Position numbers and translations under genes: made by a program. From NCBI GenBank assembly GCA_031291725.1, contig JARLIM010000028.1, positions 1 to 57,236 on the forward strand: a stretch of 57,236 nucleotides of DNA. The letters are read 5' to 3'. Shown one piece after another: positions 1 to 7,259 of this stretch (within the stretch, counting starts at the first letter, position 1; each line of letters starts with the position of its first letter). The notes below the pieces were generated by a model. That model was given only the letters and a program-made list of their open reading frames with translations. It was not told the origin of the DNA and did not search any database. The DNA comes from Acetobacteraceae bacterium. GTDB taxonomy: Bacteria; Pseudomonadota; Alphaproteobacteria; Acetobacterales; Acetobacteraceae.

Positions 1-159
1 CAGGTTGCTGAAAAACTGTTCGCGGAGGGGCGGCGAGTCATTTTTCGTGCCAGAAAGGCCAAGGCGAAGACACGATGTGTGTGCATCGTGGCAAGCCTTG
101 AACGAATCTGGCGCGGAAAAGGGCCGCCGCGCCGACCGACAGAGTTTTGCAGCAGCCTG
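1..159. repeat. MITE-like element with terminal inverted repeats
   Basis: Bases 1-17 and 143-159 form an imperfect terminal inverted repeat (15 of 17 positions match when one is reverse-complemented; the ends read CAGG...TGCTG...AAAACT). Inside lies a perfect hairpin, CACGATG at 71-77 with CATCGTG at 84-90. No convincing coding sequence is present. The size, inverted ends and lack of a transposase fit a miniature inverted-repeat element, perhaps mobilised by an unrelated full-length IS elsewhere. The window starts exactly at the left end, so a target-site duplication cannot be checked and the element could extend further left. Confidence 0.45.
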
Positions 160-212
160 TTAACCCTTCGTTCATCCCGCTCTGCCATTCTGCAGCTGGA
201 ATGGAGGCAGGC

Positions 213-506
213 ATGGCGGAGAGAGTGGAAGGTCTCGCACCGACAACAGATGCATCGGTGATGCAGGAGCGCAGACGACCTGGGCGGATGGTGGCCGTTC
301 GTCCCAATTTGTTGCCCTTGTTGCGTCATGCCGGCTCTCTTGATCTGACGCCTCGCGCCGATGGATTGCCGCCTGTGCCACTCACCTTCGATCCAGAGGA
401 GGCAGAGCCATTGCGCGCTGTGCGAGGAATCTTACTGGGGGCGGCCGTTGGAATGGGTTTTTGGCTTGCCTGTTTCGTGGCCATTGGCATTCTGCTGCGC
501 GGCTGA
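213..506 (+). CDS. small single-pass membrane protein, function unknown
   Basis: A 97-residue protein that I do not recognise. The ATG at 213 is chosen because a clear GGAGG lies at 203-207 with 5-base spacing; an in-frame start at 147 has no such site. The first ~70 residues are hydrophilic and rich in Arg, Pro and acidic residues, and residues ~73-95 form one strongly hydrophobic helix ending in a short RG tail. That suggests a C-terminally anchored inner-membrane protein with its bulk in the cytoplasm, although orientation is an inference. It stands alone between the inverted-repeat element and the TctC-type gene, with about 127 bases of featureless sequence after it. Confidence 0.6.
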   Translation: MAERVEGLAPTTDASVMQERRRPGRMVAVRPNLLPLLRHAGSLDLTPRADGLPPVPLTFDPEEAEPLRAVRGILLGAAVGMGFWLACFVAIGILLRG

Positions 507-633
507 CCCGGCCATGCGGGTGACAGCCGGAACCCGGCTCTTCAGGCCGAATGACGAGCAGCAAGACAATTGACAGCCTGCCATCCTCCGCTGATCGTCA
601 CATCGGCCGGATGCACGACAGGAGCCGGGGTGA

Positions 634-1686
634 ATGCGCGCATTATGGCGACACGTCCTGACGATGACCAAGGCGGTGGGCGTGGCTGCGGCTGCGTTCT
701 GTTGCCTGAAGGTCTGCACTCTTGGCGCTTGGGCCGATCCGATAGCGGATTTCTATGCGGGTCGCAGCGTCAATCTGTATATCGGCTACAGCAGCGGCGG
801 CGGTTATGACAGTTACGCCCGCCTTATCGCGCGCCACCTTGGCAAGCATATTCCCGGCAACCCGCGCATCGTTGCGCAGAATATGGAGGGGGCAGGCAGT
901 TTGCGGGCTGCGAATTTCTTTTATGCACGCGGCGCGCAAGACGGCACCGCAATCGCCACCTTCGCCCGTGCCGCGGCGTTTTATCCGCTGATGGGCCTCC
1001 AGGGCGCGAATTTCAACGCCACACAGTTCAACTGGCTGGGCAGTGCCAACACCGAGACCAGCCTCTGTGTCGCCTGGGCCAGCGCGGGCATTACCTCCAT
1101 CGCGGATCTGAAAACACGCGGCATGACAGTTGGCGGCACGGGAGCGACGGATGACACGGTGCAGTTCGTCCAGATTCTCAATGGCGTGCTCGGCACCAAA
1201 ATGCGTTTGAAGCTCGGCTATCAAGGCGGGAACGACGTGCTGCTGGCGATGGAACGCGGTGAGGTGCAAGGGCTGTGCGGCTGGTCGTATTCCAGCCTGC
1301 TCGCCACACGTCCGCGCTGGCTGGCGGAACACAAAATCAACATTGTCCTGCAACTCGGTCTGACCAAGCACCCGGATCTGCCGAATGTGCCGCTGGTGTT
1401 GGACTTGCCCATGTCCGACGCCAGCCGTGCCATATTGCGACTGGTTTTCGCCCGTCAGGTCATGGGCCGCCCCTTCGCAGCCCCGCCCGGCGTGCCACCG
1501 GAGCGGGTGGCGGCATTGCGCCAGGGCTTTGCCGAAACCTTGAAAGACCCCGATTTCCTGGCTGACGCCAAACAGGCCGGGCTGGAGATCAACCCGGTTT
1601 CGGGAGAAGCGGTACAATCGCTGGTGGCAGACCTCTACAAAATCCGCCCGACGATCGCACTTGAAGCAGGCAAGTTGCTGCAATAG
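634..1686 (+). CDS. TctC/Bug-family periplasmic substrate-binding protein
   Basis: 350 residues. Periplasmic binding protein of the tripartite tricarboxylate transporter (Bug) family, which captures small carboxylates or related solutes. Evidence: an N-terminal hydrophobic export signal ending near residue 35 (ALA/WA-type cleavage), then the family fold with an early DFYAGRSVNLYIGYSSGGGYD stretch, the GxGGxYD-type ligand loop, and mid-protein VGGTGATDDT and GYQGGNDVLLAMERGE blocks typical of Bug proteins. The ATG at 634 is preceded by AGGAG at 620-624; an in-frame ATG at 664 would also leave a complete signal peptide. No TctA/TctB membrane subunits lie nearby, so it is an orphan receptor here, as is common for this expanded family. 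The ligand is unknown. Confidence 0.85.
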   Translation: MRALWRHVLTMTKAVGVAAAAFCCLKVCTLGAWADPIADFYAGRSVNLYIGYSSGGGYDSYARLIARHLGKHIPGNPRIVAQNMEGAGSLRAANFFYARGAQDGTAIATFARAAAFYPLMGLQGANFNATQFNWLGSANTETSLCVAWASAGITSIADLKTRGMTVGGTGATDDTVQFVQILNGVLGTKMRLKLGYQGGNDVLLAMERGEVQGLCGWSYSSLLATRPRWLAEHKINIVLQLGLTKHPDLPNVPLVLDLPMSDASRAILRLVFARQVMGRPFAAPPGVPPERVAALRQGFAETLKDPDFLADAKQAGLEINPVSGEAVQSLVADLYKIRPTIALEAGKLLQ

Positions 1687-1709
1687 GCAATGCAGATGGG
1701 GGAAATGTG

Positions 1710-2363
1710 ATGCTGAAAATGTATGGCTTCTGGCGCTCAGCCGCCGCCTTTCGCGTGCGCATGGCGCTCAATCTGAAAGGCATCGCGTTTGAGGAGACGA
1801 TGATCGATCTCGATGCCGGCGAACAGCACGCACCGGATTACATCGCCATCAACCCGCAAGCCGTGGTGCCGTCGCTGTTTCTGGAGGATGGCACCTGCCT
1901 GACGCAATCGCTGTCGATCCTGGAATATCTGGAGGACACCACCTCCTCGCCTGCCCTGCTGCCCGCCGATCCGCTCGGCCGGGCGCGGGTGAGGGCGTTG
2001 GCGCTGATCTGGGCGGCGGATCATCATCCGCTGATCGTGCCGCGCATCCGCAGCTATCTGCGCGATACGCTGGGGGCGGATGACAACACCCGCAGCGCCT
2101 GGATCAAGCATTGGTTCAGCGAAGGCCTGCGCATCGGCGAGGCACGGCTGGCGGGCGATCCGGCCACCGGCACATTCTGCCATGGCGACCAGATCTCCAT
2201 CGCCGATCTGTGCCTGATGAGTCAGGCGATGGGGGCGAAAGGCTTCGGCGTGGATGTGTCGGTGTATCCGACGATCAACGGCATCGTGACCAATTGCATG
2301 AAGCTTGAGGCGGTGACGCGGGCGTTGCCGTTGAAGCAGCCAGGGGCACCTGCGGCGCATTGA
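1710..2363 (+). CDS. zeta-class glutathione S-transferase / maleylacetoacetate isomerase family
   Basis: 217 residues, the usual size for the family. Thioredoxin-fold N-terminal domain (residues ~1-82) with the zeta-class active-site segment WRSAAAFRVRMAL, equivalent to the SSCSWRVRIAL motif; the Ser at its start is the expected glutathione-activating residue, while the Cys found in classical MaiA enzymes is Ala here. The VPSLFLEDG loop (cis-Pro) and LTQSLSILEYLE follow, as in glutathione-binding sites. An all-helical C-terminal domain comes after. Start: ATG at 1710 with GGGGGA at ~1698-1703; a GTG one codon upstream is also possible. It follows the TctC gene by 23 bases and may be co-transcribed. 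The missing Cys makes maleylacetoacetate isomerase activity uncertain; a generic GST is the safer name. Confidence 0.85.
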   Translation: MLKMYGFWRSAAAFRVRMALNLKGIAFEETMIDLDAGEQHAPDYIAINPQAVVPSLFLEDGTCLTQSLSILEYLEDTTSSPALLPADPLGRARVRALALIWAADHHPLIVPRIRSYLRDTLGADDNTRSAWIKHWFSEGLRIGEARLAGDPATGTFCHGDQISIADLCLMSQAMGAKGFGVDVSVYPTINGIVTNCMKLEAVTRALPLKQPGAPAAH

Positions 2364-2419
2364 GGATTCCGGGTGAATTTGAGTCATCCCGCCCTACCAG
2401 CCTGCTTGACCATCCCAAT

Positions 2420-2506
2420 CCGTCATTGCGGCTTGAAAGGCCGCAATCCATCGCAGGGCTTGGCGGCATCGCGGTGGATTGCGGCGCTGCGCGCCACAAT
2501 GACGGG
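2420..2506. repeat. intergenic palindromic repeat (CGTCATTG family), copy 1
   Basis: CCGTCATTG at 2420-2428 is matched by CAATGACGG at 2497-2505, and an inner CCGCAATCCATCGC...GCGGTGGATTGCGG pair is also visible, giving a long stem-loop. A truncated extra end (CGCGCCACAATGACGGGG) follows at about 2519-2536. It lies between the convergent ends of the GST gene and the nitrile hydratase alpha gene. Related copies are at 7155, 19551, 19679, 38635 and 43030. Confidence 0.8.
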
Positions 2507-2548
2507 TGAAGGTGGGGCAGCGCGCCACAATGACGGGGTGGGGGTTGG

Positions 2549-3130
2549 CTACGGGATGGTGGGAATCGTCACGCCGATCATATCGCCCTCACGCACGAGG
2601 GCGGCGAGTTGGTCGGCGGTCCAGCCTTCGGTGCCCGCCGGGCGACGCGGTAGCACCATCCAGCGATAATCGGCGGTGGAGTCGACCACACGCAGATGCA
2701 CGCCCGCGGGCAATACGGTGCCCCATTCGCCGATCAAACCACGCGGATCGCGCACCGCCCGCGCGCGATAAGCGGCGGATTTGAACCAGAACGGCGGATA
2801 GCCCAACACGGCGCGCGGATAGCAGGAACACAGCGTGCAGACGACGAGGTGATGCACGGTCTCGGTGTTCTCCAACACCCCCAACGGCGGCAGGCCGCGC
2901 ATCGGGATGCCGGAATCCTCAGCGGCCTGGGTGCCGTCACGCAGCATCAGCGCGCGGAATTCCGGATCGAGCCAGGCGCGGGCGACCATGCGGGCACCTT
3001 GGGCGGGGCTGGCGGCGTCGGTGGAGGCGATGCGGGCGGTGATTTCGTCCGGTGTGACGATGCCCTTGTGCGACAGCAGCGCCAGCACGCCATCGAGCAG
3101 CTTTTGGCTGTCGGTTTGCAGGATGTTCAT
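2549..3130 (-). CDS. cobalt-type nitrile hydratase alpha subunit / thiocyanate hydrolase gamma-like
   Basis: 193 residues. Metal-binding subunit that hydrates nitriles to amides (nitrile hydratase) or hydrolyses thiocyanate (SCNase); the two share this fold. The metal-site motif is V-C-T-L-C-S-C, whose Thr marks the cobalt (not iron) type; in characterised relatives two of the cysteines are oxidised to sulfinic and sulfenic acid. It is followed by a YP...VLGYPP...WFKS...YRARAV stretch and ends with a PAGTEGW...LVREGDMIGV segment, both family hallmarks. Start: ATG 3130 overlaps the TGA of the upstream gene (ATGA); a longer start at 3148 would overlap more deeply. It is last in the six-gene operon. 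Which substrate it uses cannot be decided from sequence: length fits nitrile hydratase alpha, while gene organisation resembles SCNase. Confidence 0.9.
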   Translation of the reverse strand: MNILQTDSQKLLDGVLALLSHKGIVTPDEITARIASTDAASPAQGARMVARAWLDPEFRALMLRDGTQAAEDSGIPMRGLPPLGVLENTETVHHLVVCTLCSCYPRAVLGYPPFWFKSAAYRARAVRDPRGLIGEWGTVLPAGVHLRVVDSTADYRWMVLPRRPAGTEGWTADQLAALVREGDMIGVTIPTIP

Positions 3131-3408
3131 GCCACTTCCTCCAGCCAATGTTCGAACAATTCCACCACAATCACGTCGCCCGGTGTTTCCTCCGTCCAGA
3201 CGGCAGGCGGCTCGAAGCGGACATGATAGAGATCACGCTGCGCCGCCGGGCGGGCGAAAGCGAGATCTTCGGGATTGGCGAAGCGGCCGAGATGACGCTC
3301 CACCACCCCCTCGCGCCCGCGCAGATAATGCGGGGTGCGGATGTGGCAGGCGCCCCGGGTTTCGGGCCAATCGAACTTCACCCGCACACGCTGGCCGGAG
3401 GGAAACAT
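3127..3408 (-). CDS. nitrile hydratase beta subunit, C-terminal (SH3-like) half; SCNase alpha-like
   Basis: 93 residues matching only the C-terminal beta-barrel of nitrile hydratase beta chains: FPSGQRVRV, then CHIRTPHYLRGREGVVERHLG, then a YHVRFE...W end ending in a short acidic tail. In ordinary nitrile hydratases this domain is fused behind a helical N-terminal half; here that half is the preceding gene. ATG 3408 overlaps the upstream stop codon (TGATG), indicating translational coupling, and its own TGA overlaps the alpha ATG. Such a split is normal in thiocyanate hydrolase (ScnA/ScnB) and in the three-subunit toyocamycin nitrile hydratase, so it is a natural arrangement rather than a frameshift. 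Expected to form the alpha-beta interface near the cobalt site. Confidence 0.88.
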   Translation of the reverse strand: MFPSGQRVRVKFDWPETRGACHIRTPHYLRGREGVVERHLGRFANPEDLAFARPAAQRDLYHVRFEPPAVWTEETPGDVIVVELFEHWLEEVA

Positions 3409-3725
3409 CAGACATCCTCCAAGGCAGCGCGCAATTCCGCCTCGCTCAGCACGCCGCGCGCCAGCAGATTGTCGGCGATCGAGCGGATCCAGCGTTGGTA
3501 ATAGGACAGGCGATGATACTCCGCCTCCGGGATCGCCTCGATGCCGCGGCGCAACTCGTCCACGCTCATCACCGATTTGGCCCCGAGCAGACCGCGCAGG
3601 GCATCGACGGTGCGGTCGAAATCGTTCAGCGCATGGCGGGAGGTGTCCACCGCTTCGCACATGAATTTCGACACGCCGCCCATGTCGTGATGCGCGCGGG
3701 GAAGATCTTCCGGCAGCTCGCTCAT
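3408..3725 (-). CDS. nitrile hydratase beta subunit, N-terminal half; SCNase beta-like (or accessory protein)
   Basis: 105 residues, helical. An HHDMGG motif near the N-terminus corresponds to the HD-x-GGM motif of nitrile hydratase beta chains, and the YHRLSYYQRWIRSIADNLLA helix corresponds to the conserved SYY-x-HWL...A segment. The ATG at 3725 follows the SH3 gene stop by a single base. The same domain occurs as nitrile hydratase accessory/activator proteins, so a chaperone role is an alternative; but because the C-terminal half immediately follows as a separate gene, I read the pair as one split beta chain. The transcription order (beta-N, beta-C, alpha) is the same as scnB-scnA-scnC of thiocyanate hydrolase. 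Confidence 0.82.
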   Translation of the reverse strand: MSELPEDLPRAHHDMGGVSKFMCEAVDTSRHALNDFDRTVDALRGLLGAKSVMSVDELRRGIEAIPEAEYHRLSYYQRWIRSIADNLLARGVLSEAELRAALEDV

Positions 3726-3726
3726 C

Positions 3727-4269
3727 TCATTGCCCCTCAATGGTTTCATCGGCATAGACGCCATAGACGGCCGCGCGTTTGAGCCAGCCGCGAAAGGCGT
3801 CGATTTCCACCTCGCACCAGGCACTGCCTGCCGGGCAGCTGCGCACATGGGTGATCACCCCCGGCTTGAGCAGCGCCACCGGATCGGCCTGATCGTTCGG
3901 GGCGACGCGCAGCGTGACCTCCGACATGCGCACCATCGCACTGCGGCGTTTCCACAAAGCCGGTCCGCGCACCCAACCCGTCACGTTGTCCTGATCGCGA
4001 ATCTGCCGCCAATCGCCGAGCTCGAAGACAATCTCCACCGGCAGATTGCGGCGGTGATAGACCCAATCGATGGGGTAATTCGTGCCGGGGCCGACGCGCA
4101 GATTGACATCATCAAAGCGCAGCGAGGCGAAACGCGGCAGTTTCTCGTGGGTCGCGGCGCCTTCATTGGCCGGCGTTGCAACCGCAGGCGCGGGCGCGCC
4201 CAGACTGCGCGCGGACCAGCCGGGCAGAAGGAGGCAGAGGCACAGACACAGATGCGCGATACGATTCAT
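3727..4269 (-). CDS. exported SH3-domain protein
   Basis: 180 residues. An N-terminal signal peptide (MNRIAHLCLCLCLLLPGWSA) precedes a short linker rich in Ala and Pro, then two bacterial SH3-type repeats: first VNLRVGPGTNYPIDWVY...GDWRQIRD...GWVR, and second VTLRVAPND...GVITHVRSC...WCEVEID...GWLKR. Proteins of this kind are usually periplasmic and bind peptidoglycan or peptides. ATG 4269 is chosen because the signal peptide starts there; the longer start at 4296 adds nine unlikely residues. The gene ends one base before the split nitrile hydratase beta genes, so it is co-transcribed with a cytoplasmic enzyme. That mixture of compartments is unusual, and any functional link is unproven. Confidence 0.8.
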   Translation of the reverse strand: MNRIAHLCLCLCLLLPGWSARSLGAPAPAVATPANEGAATHEKLPRFASLRFDDVNLRVGPGTNYPIDWVYHRRNLPVEIVFELGDWRQIRDQDNVTGWVRGPALWKRRSAMVRMSEVTLRVAPNDQADPVALLKPGVITHVRSCPAGSAWCEVEIDAFRGWLKRAAVYGVYADETIEGQ

Positions 4270-4324
4270 CTTACGTCCAAGAATGCCACAGCGCACCGCC
4301 AGCGCCAGATCTAAAGCGCAGGCT

Positions 4325-4699
4325 CTACAGCGTGATCACCTGCGCCGCACCGACGGCCTCCAGAAACGTCACCACGCCCGCCAGTTCCACGCCCCCGAGC
4401 AGGGCAGCGCTGTCGAGATCGGCCATGCGCAGCCCGGCCTCACAGACAATCATCCGCACCCCGAGCATCTGAGCCGCCTCACGCAATTCCTCCAGGCTGG
4501 CAACATTGCGCGCGGTGACTTCGGCCTCCGGTTCGGCGAATTCCGCCAGATCGGCCAGCAGCGCCCGGCAGCCCTGGTTGGTGGCGAACAGCACCACCCC
4601 TCGCCCGATGGCTGCCGCCCCACTGGCCAGCACGAAAGCGTAATGCGCGCGCTCATGCCCGCCGGAGATCAGCAGAATACCCAGCGCCTCACCCGCCAT
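4325..4699 (-). CDS. DsrE-family protein
   Basis: 124 residues. Alpha/beta fold of the DsrE/DsrF/YchN type: LGILLISGGHERAHYAFVLA at the N-terminus, VVLFATNQGCRALL in the middle, then MLGVRMIVCEAGLRMADL with a Cys in the position that carries sulfur in many family members, and a C-terminal LAGVVTFLEAVGAAQVITL strand-helix. Family members are sulfur carriers or oxidoreductases acting on persulfides. The ATG at 4699 overlaps the end of the ThiF/MoeB gene by 11 bases, so the two are probably made together. The catalytic role is not established; the presence of a single well-placed Cys (the CEAG site) supports but does not prove sulfur transfer. Confidence 0.78.
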   Translation of the reverse strand: MAGEALGILLISGGHERAHYAFVLASGAAAIGRGVVLFATNQGCRALLADLAEFAEPEAEVTARNVASLEELREAAQMLGVRMIVCEAGLRMADLDSAALLGGVELAGVVTFLEAVGAAQVITL

Positions 4700-5474
4700 G
4701 ACGCACCACCCCAGCACACACCGGACAGGATGGGTCGCGCGGCACGTTGATGGTGCGGAAACGGCTGCCCAGCGCATCCCACAGCAACAGCCGCCCGGCC
4801 AGCGTCTCACCGATGCCGAGCAATTCCTTCAACACTTCGGTGGCCTGCAAGGTGCCCATCACGCCCGTCACCGCCCCGAACACCCCCGCCTCCCCGCAGC
4901 TTGGCACCAGCCCATCCGGCGGCGCTTCGGGGTAGAGGCAGCGATAGCACGGGCCATGCACATGCGGCTTGAAGGTGGAAAGCTGCCCCTCGAAGCGCAG
5001 CACTGAGGCGCTGACCAGCGTGCGATGTCCGGCCACGCAGGCATCGGCGAGCAGAAACCGCGTCGGGAAATTATCGCTGCCGTCGCACACCAGATCGTAG
5101 TCGGCGATCAGCCCGTGCACATTGCCCGCGTCGAGCCGGGCGATGTGGGTTTGCACCGTGACATCCGGATTGATCGCCCGCACGGCCTCGGCGGCGCTGA
5201 TCGCCTTCTGCCGCCCCAGATCGGCCACGCCATGGGCGATCTGTCGCTGCAAATTGGACAGTTCCACCCGGTCGTCATCGATAATGCCGATCCGCCCCAC
5301 CCCGGCTGCCGCCAGATAGAGCGCCAGCGGCGAGCCCAATCCGCCCGCGCCGACGATGAGCACGCTGGATGCGCGCAATTTTGCCTGCCCCACCCCGCCC
5401 ACTTCGGGCAAAAGGATGTGGCGGGAGTAGCGATGGATCTCGTCCTCGGTAAACTGCATCTCCATATGATCCAT
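4689..5474 (-). CDS. ThiF/MoeB-family adenylyltransferase (E1-like)
   Basis: 261 residues. Enzyme that adenylates the C-terminal Gly-Gly of a ubiquitin-like sulfur carrier (MoaD or ThiS in known systems). Visible features: [13 protein letters not shown] at the N-terminus, the nucleotide loop [21 protein letters not shown], the [13 protein letters not shown] acidic/Arg segment, [12 protein letters not shown], and two CxxC zinc pairs (CYRC about residue 177 and CPVC near the C-terminus). There is no rhodanese domain. No MoaD/ThiS-like gene is present in the window. It opens the operon that continues with the DsrE, SH3 and nitrile hydratase genes. Alternative starts exist at 5465 and 5459 ([11 protein letters not shown]), the last matching relatives best. 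It may simply be the cellular MoeB, or a dedicated E1 for this operon. Confidence 0.88.
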   Translation of the reverse strand: MDHMEMQFTEDEIHRYSRHILLPEVGGVGQAKLRASSVLIVGAGGLGSPLALYLAAAGVGRIGIIDDDRVELSNLQRQIAHGVADLGRQKAISAAEAVRAINPDVTVQTHIARLDAGNVHGLIADYDLVCDGSDNFPTRFLLADACVAGHRTLVSASVLRFEGQLSTFKPHVHGPCYRCLYPEAPPDGLVPSCGEAGVFGAVTGVMGTLQATEVLKELLGIGETLAGRLLLWDALGSRFRTINVPRDPSCPVCAGVVRHGG

Positions 5475-5498
5475 ATAACGTCAGATGAGGCGATTGCG

Positions 5499-6197
5499 AT
5501 GCGTGAGTCTGCGCTGGTGCTGTTCTCGGGGGGACAAGATTCCTCCACCTGCCTCGCCTGGGCATTGGAGCGATTCGATCATGTGGAAACCGTGGGCTTC
5601 GATTATGGCCAACGCCATGCCGTCGAACTGACCTGCCGTGAGCCGGTGCGACAGGCGGTGGCAGGGATTGGCGGCTGGCGTGGCGAGTTGGGGCCGGATC
5701 ATATGATCGATCTGGGTGGCGCCTTGGCCGAAATCGGCGGCACCGCGATGACGCATGACATCGAGATCGAGATGACCGAGCAGGGCCTGCCCAACACCTT
5801 CGTGCCGGGGCGCAATCTGCTGTTCCTCACCTACGCCGCCGCCATCGCCTATCGGCGCGGGCTGCGCCACATCGTCGGCGGCATGTGCGAGACGGATTTC
5901 TCCGGCTATCCGGATTGCCGAGACGACACGATCAAGGCGATGCAGGTGGCGCTCAATCTCGGCATGGATCGCCGCTTCGTGCTGCACACGCCGCTGATGT
6001 GGATCGACAAAGCCGATACCTGGGCGCTGGCGGAGCGGCTGGGCGGCTCCAAGCTGGTGGCAAGCATCGTGGAGGAAACCCATACCTGCTATCGCGGCGA
6101 CCATACAACGCGCCATGAATGGGGTTATGGCTGCAATACGTGTCCATCATGTGAATTACGCGCCAATGGCTATCGTAAATGGCGAAAAGATGCGTAG
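5499..6197 (+). CDS. queC: 7-cyano-7-deazaguanine synthase
   Basis: 232 residues. Converts 7-carboxy-7-deazaguanine plus ammonia and ATP to preQ0, the nitrile precursor of queuosine. The PP-loop [14 protein letters not shown] begins at about residue 10, FDYGQRH follows, and the zinc-binding end contains CYRGDH...[11 protein letters not shown], giving the four cysteines expected. GAGG at ~5486-5489 supports ATG 5499. It is divergent from the E1/nitrile hydratase operon with only ~25-40 bases between starts, and is followed 30 bases later by cysK. Other queuosine genes are not in the window. Its product carries a nitrile group, which makes the neighbouring nitrile hydratase noteworthy. Confidence 0.95.
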   Translation: MRESALVLFSGGQDSSTCLAWALERFDHVETVGFDYGQRHAVELTCREPVRQAVAGIGGWRGELGPDHMIDLGGALAEIGGTAMTHDIEIEMTEQGLPNTFVPGRNLLFLTYAAAIAYRRGLRHIVGGMCETDFSGYPDCRDDTIKAMQVALNLGMDRRFVLHTPLMWIDKADTWALAERLGGSKLVASIVEETHTCYRGDHTTRHEWGYGCNTCPSCELRANGYRKWRKDA

Positions 6198-6227
6198 ATA
6201 ATGACATCACTCCCTGGGAGAGCACAG

Positions 6228-7142
6228 ATGAAAGCCCAAAACGTCCTCGCCACCATCGGCAACACGCCGCATATCCGCCTGTCGCGCCTGTTTCCGCAGG
6301 CCGATGTCTGGGTGAAGTCTGAGCGCACCAATCCGGGCGGTTCGATCAAGGACCGCATCGCCCTGGCGATGGTCGAAGCCGCTGAGGCGGATGGCGCGCT
6401 GCAACCGGGGGCGACGATCATCGAGCCGACATCGGGCAACACCGGCGTCGGTCTGGCGATGGTGGCCGCGGCCAAGGGCTATAAGCTGATCCTGGTGATG
6501 CCGGATTCGATGTCGCTGGAGCGTCGCTATCTGATGCAGGCTTACGGCGCCAGCTTCGATCTCACCCCGCGTGAGAAGGGCATGAAGGGGGCCATCGCCC
6601 GCGCCGAGGAACTCGCCGCCCAAACGCCGGGCGCCTGGATTCCGCAGCAATTCGACAACCCCGCCAACCCGGCGGTGCATGAGCGCACCACGGCGCTGGA
6701 AATCCTGGCGGATTTCCCGGAAGGCCTCGACGCGCTGATCACCGGCGTGGGCACGGGCGGCCACATCACCGGTGTTGCCCGCGTGCTGAAGGCGAAATTC
6801 CCGAACCTGAAGGTGTTCGCCGTGGAGCCGACGCAGAGCCCGGTGATTTCCGGCGGTTCGCCCGCACCGCACCCGATCCAGGGCATCGGCGCCGGCTTCA
6901 TCCCGAAAAACCTTGACACCAACCTGCTCGATGGCGTGATCCAGGTGACGGCCGACGACGCACGTGAATATGCCCGTCGTTCGGCCCGTCAGGAAGGTTT
7001 GCTGGTCGGCGTGTCATCCGGTGCGACGCTGGCGGCAATTGCACAGAAGCTGCCGGAACTGCCGGCCAATGCCCGCGTGCTCGGCTTCAATTACGACACC
7101 GGCGAGCGTTATCTGTCGGTGCCGGATTTCCTGTTGGTGTGA
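6228..7142 (+). CDS. cysK: cysteine synthase A (O-acetylserine sulfhydrylase)
   Basis: 304 residues, a PLP enzyme forming L-cysteine from O-acetylserine and sulfide. Evidence: IGNTPHIRL at the N-terminus, the PLP-lysine segment [14 protein letters not shown], the substrate loop [11 protein letters not shown], the PLP-phosphate loop [10 protein letters not shown] and the [11 protein letters not shown]-terminal block. GGGAG at 6216-6220 places the start at ATG 6228. It lies 30 bases behind queC and could be co-transcribed. The family also includes cystathionine beta-synthases, but the length and lack of CBS domains favour CysK. Confidence 0.93.
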   Translation: MKAQNVLATIGNTPHIRLSRLFPQADVWVKSERTNPGGSIKDRIALAMVEAAEADGALQPGATIIEPTSGNTGVGLAMVAAAKGYKLILVMPDSMSLERRYLMQAYGASFDLTPREKGMKGAIARAEELAAQTPGAWIPQQFDNPANPAVHERTTALEILADFPEGLDALITGVGTGGHITGVARVLKAKFPNLKVFAVEPTQSPVISGGSPAPHPIQGIGAGFIPKNLDTNLLDGVIQVTADDAREYARRSARQEGLLVGVSSGATLAAIAQKLPELPANARVLGFNYDTGERYLSVPDFLLV

Positions 7143-7154
7143 TTCAACATTCCA

Positions 7155-7249
7155 TCGTCATGGCGAGGAACGCCGTGACGAAGCAGCCCATCGACATACC
7201 GCCTCGGGTCTCGGTGGGTTGCTTCGTCGCCGATGGCGCCTCGCAATGA
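7155..7249. repeat. intergenic palindromic repeat (CGTCATTG family), copy 2
   Basis: A degenerate copy reading CGTCATGGCGAGG...ACGAAGCAGCCCATCGA on the left and TCGGTGGGTTGCTTCGTCG...CTCGCAATGA on the right. It folds into a long stem and occupies almost the whole gap between the converging cysK and zapE genes, where it may also act as a transcription end. Confidence 0.75.
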
Positions 7250-7259
7250 GGCGGACATG

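Noticed and set aside
3408..3725. Frameshifted nitrile hydratase beta pseudogene
   Set aside because: Both halves have their own start codons and sit in a TGATG coupling, and the same split is natural in thiocyanate hydrolase.
5025..5498. Long N-terminal extension of queC
   Set aside because: It lies entirely antisense to the E1 gene; the PP-loop begins a few residues after the ATG at 5499, as in all QueC proteins.
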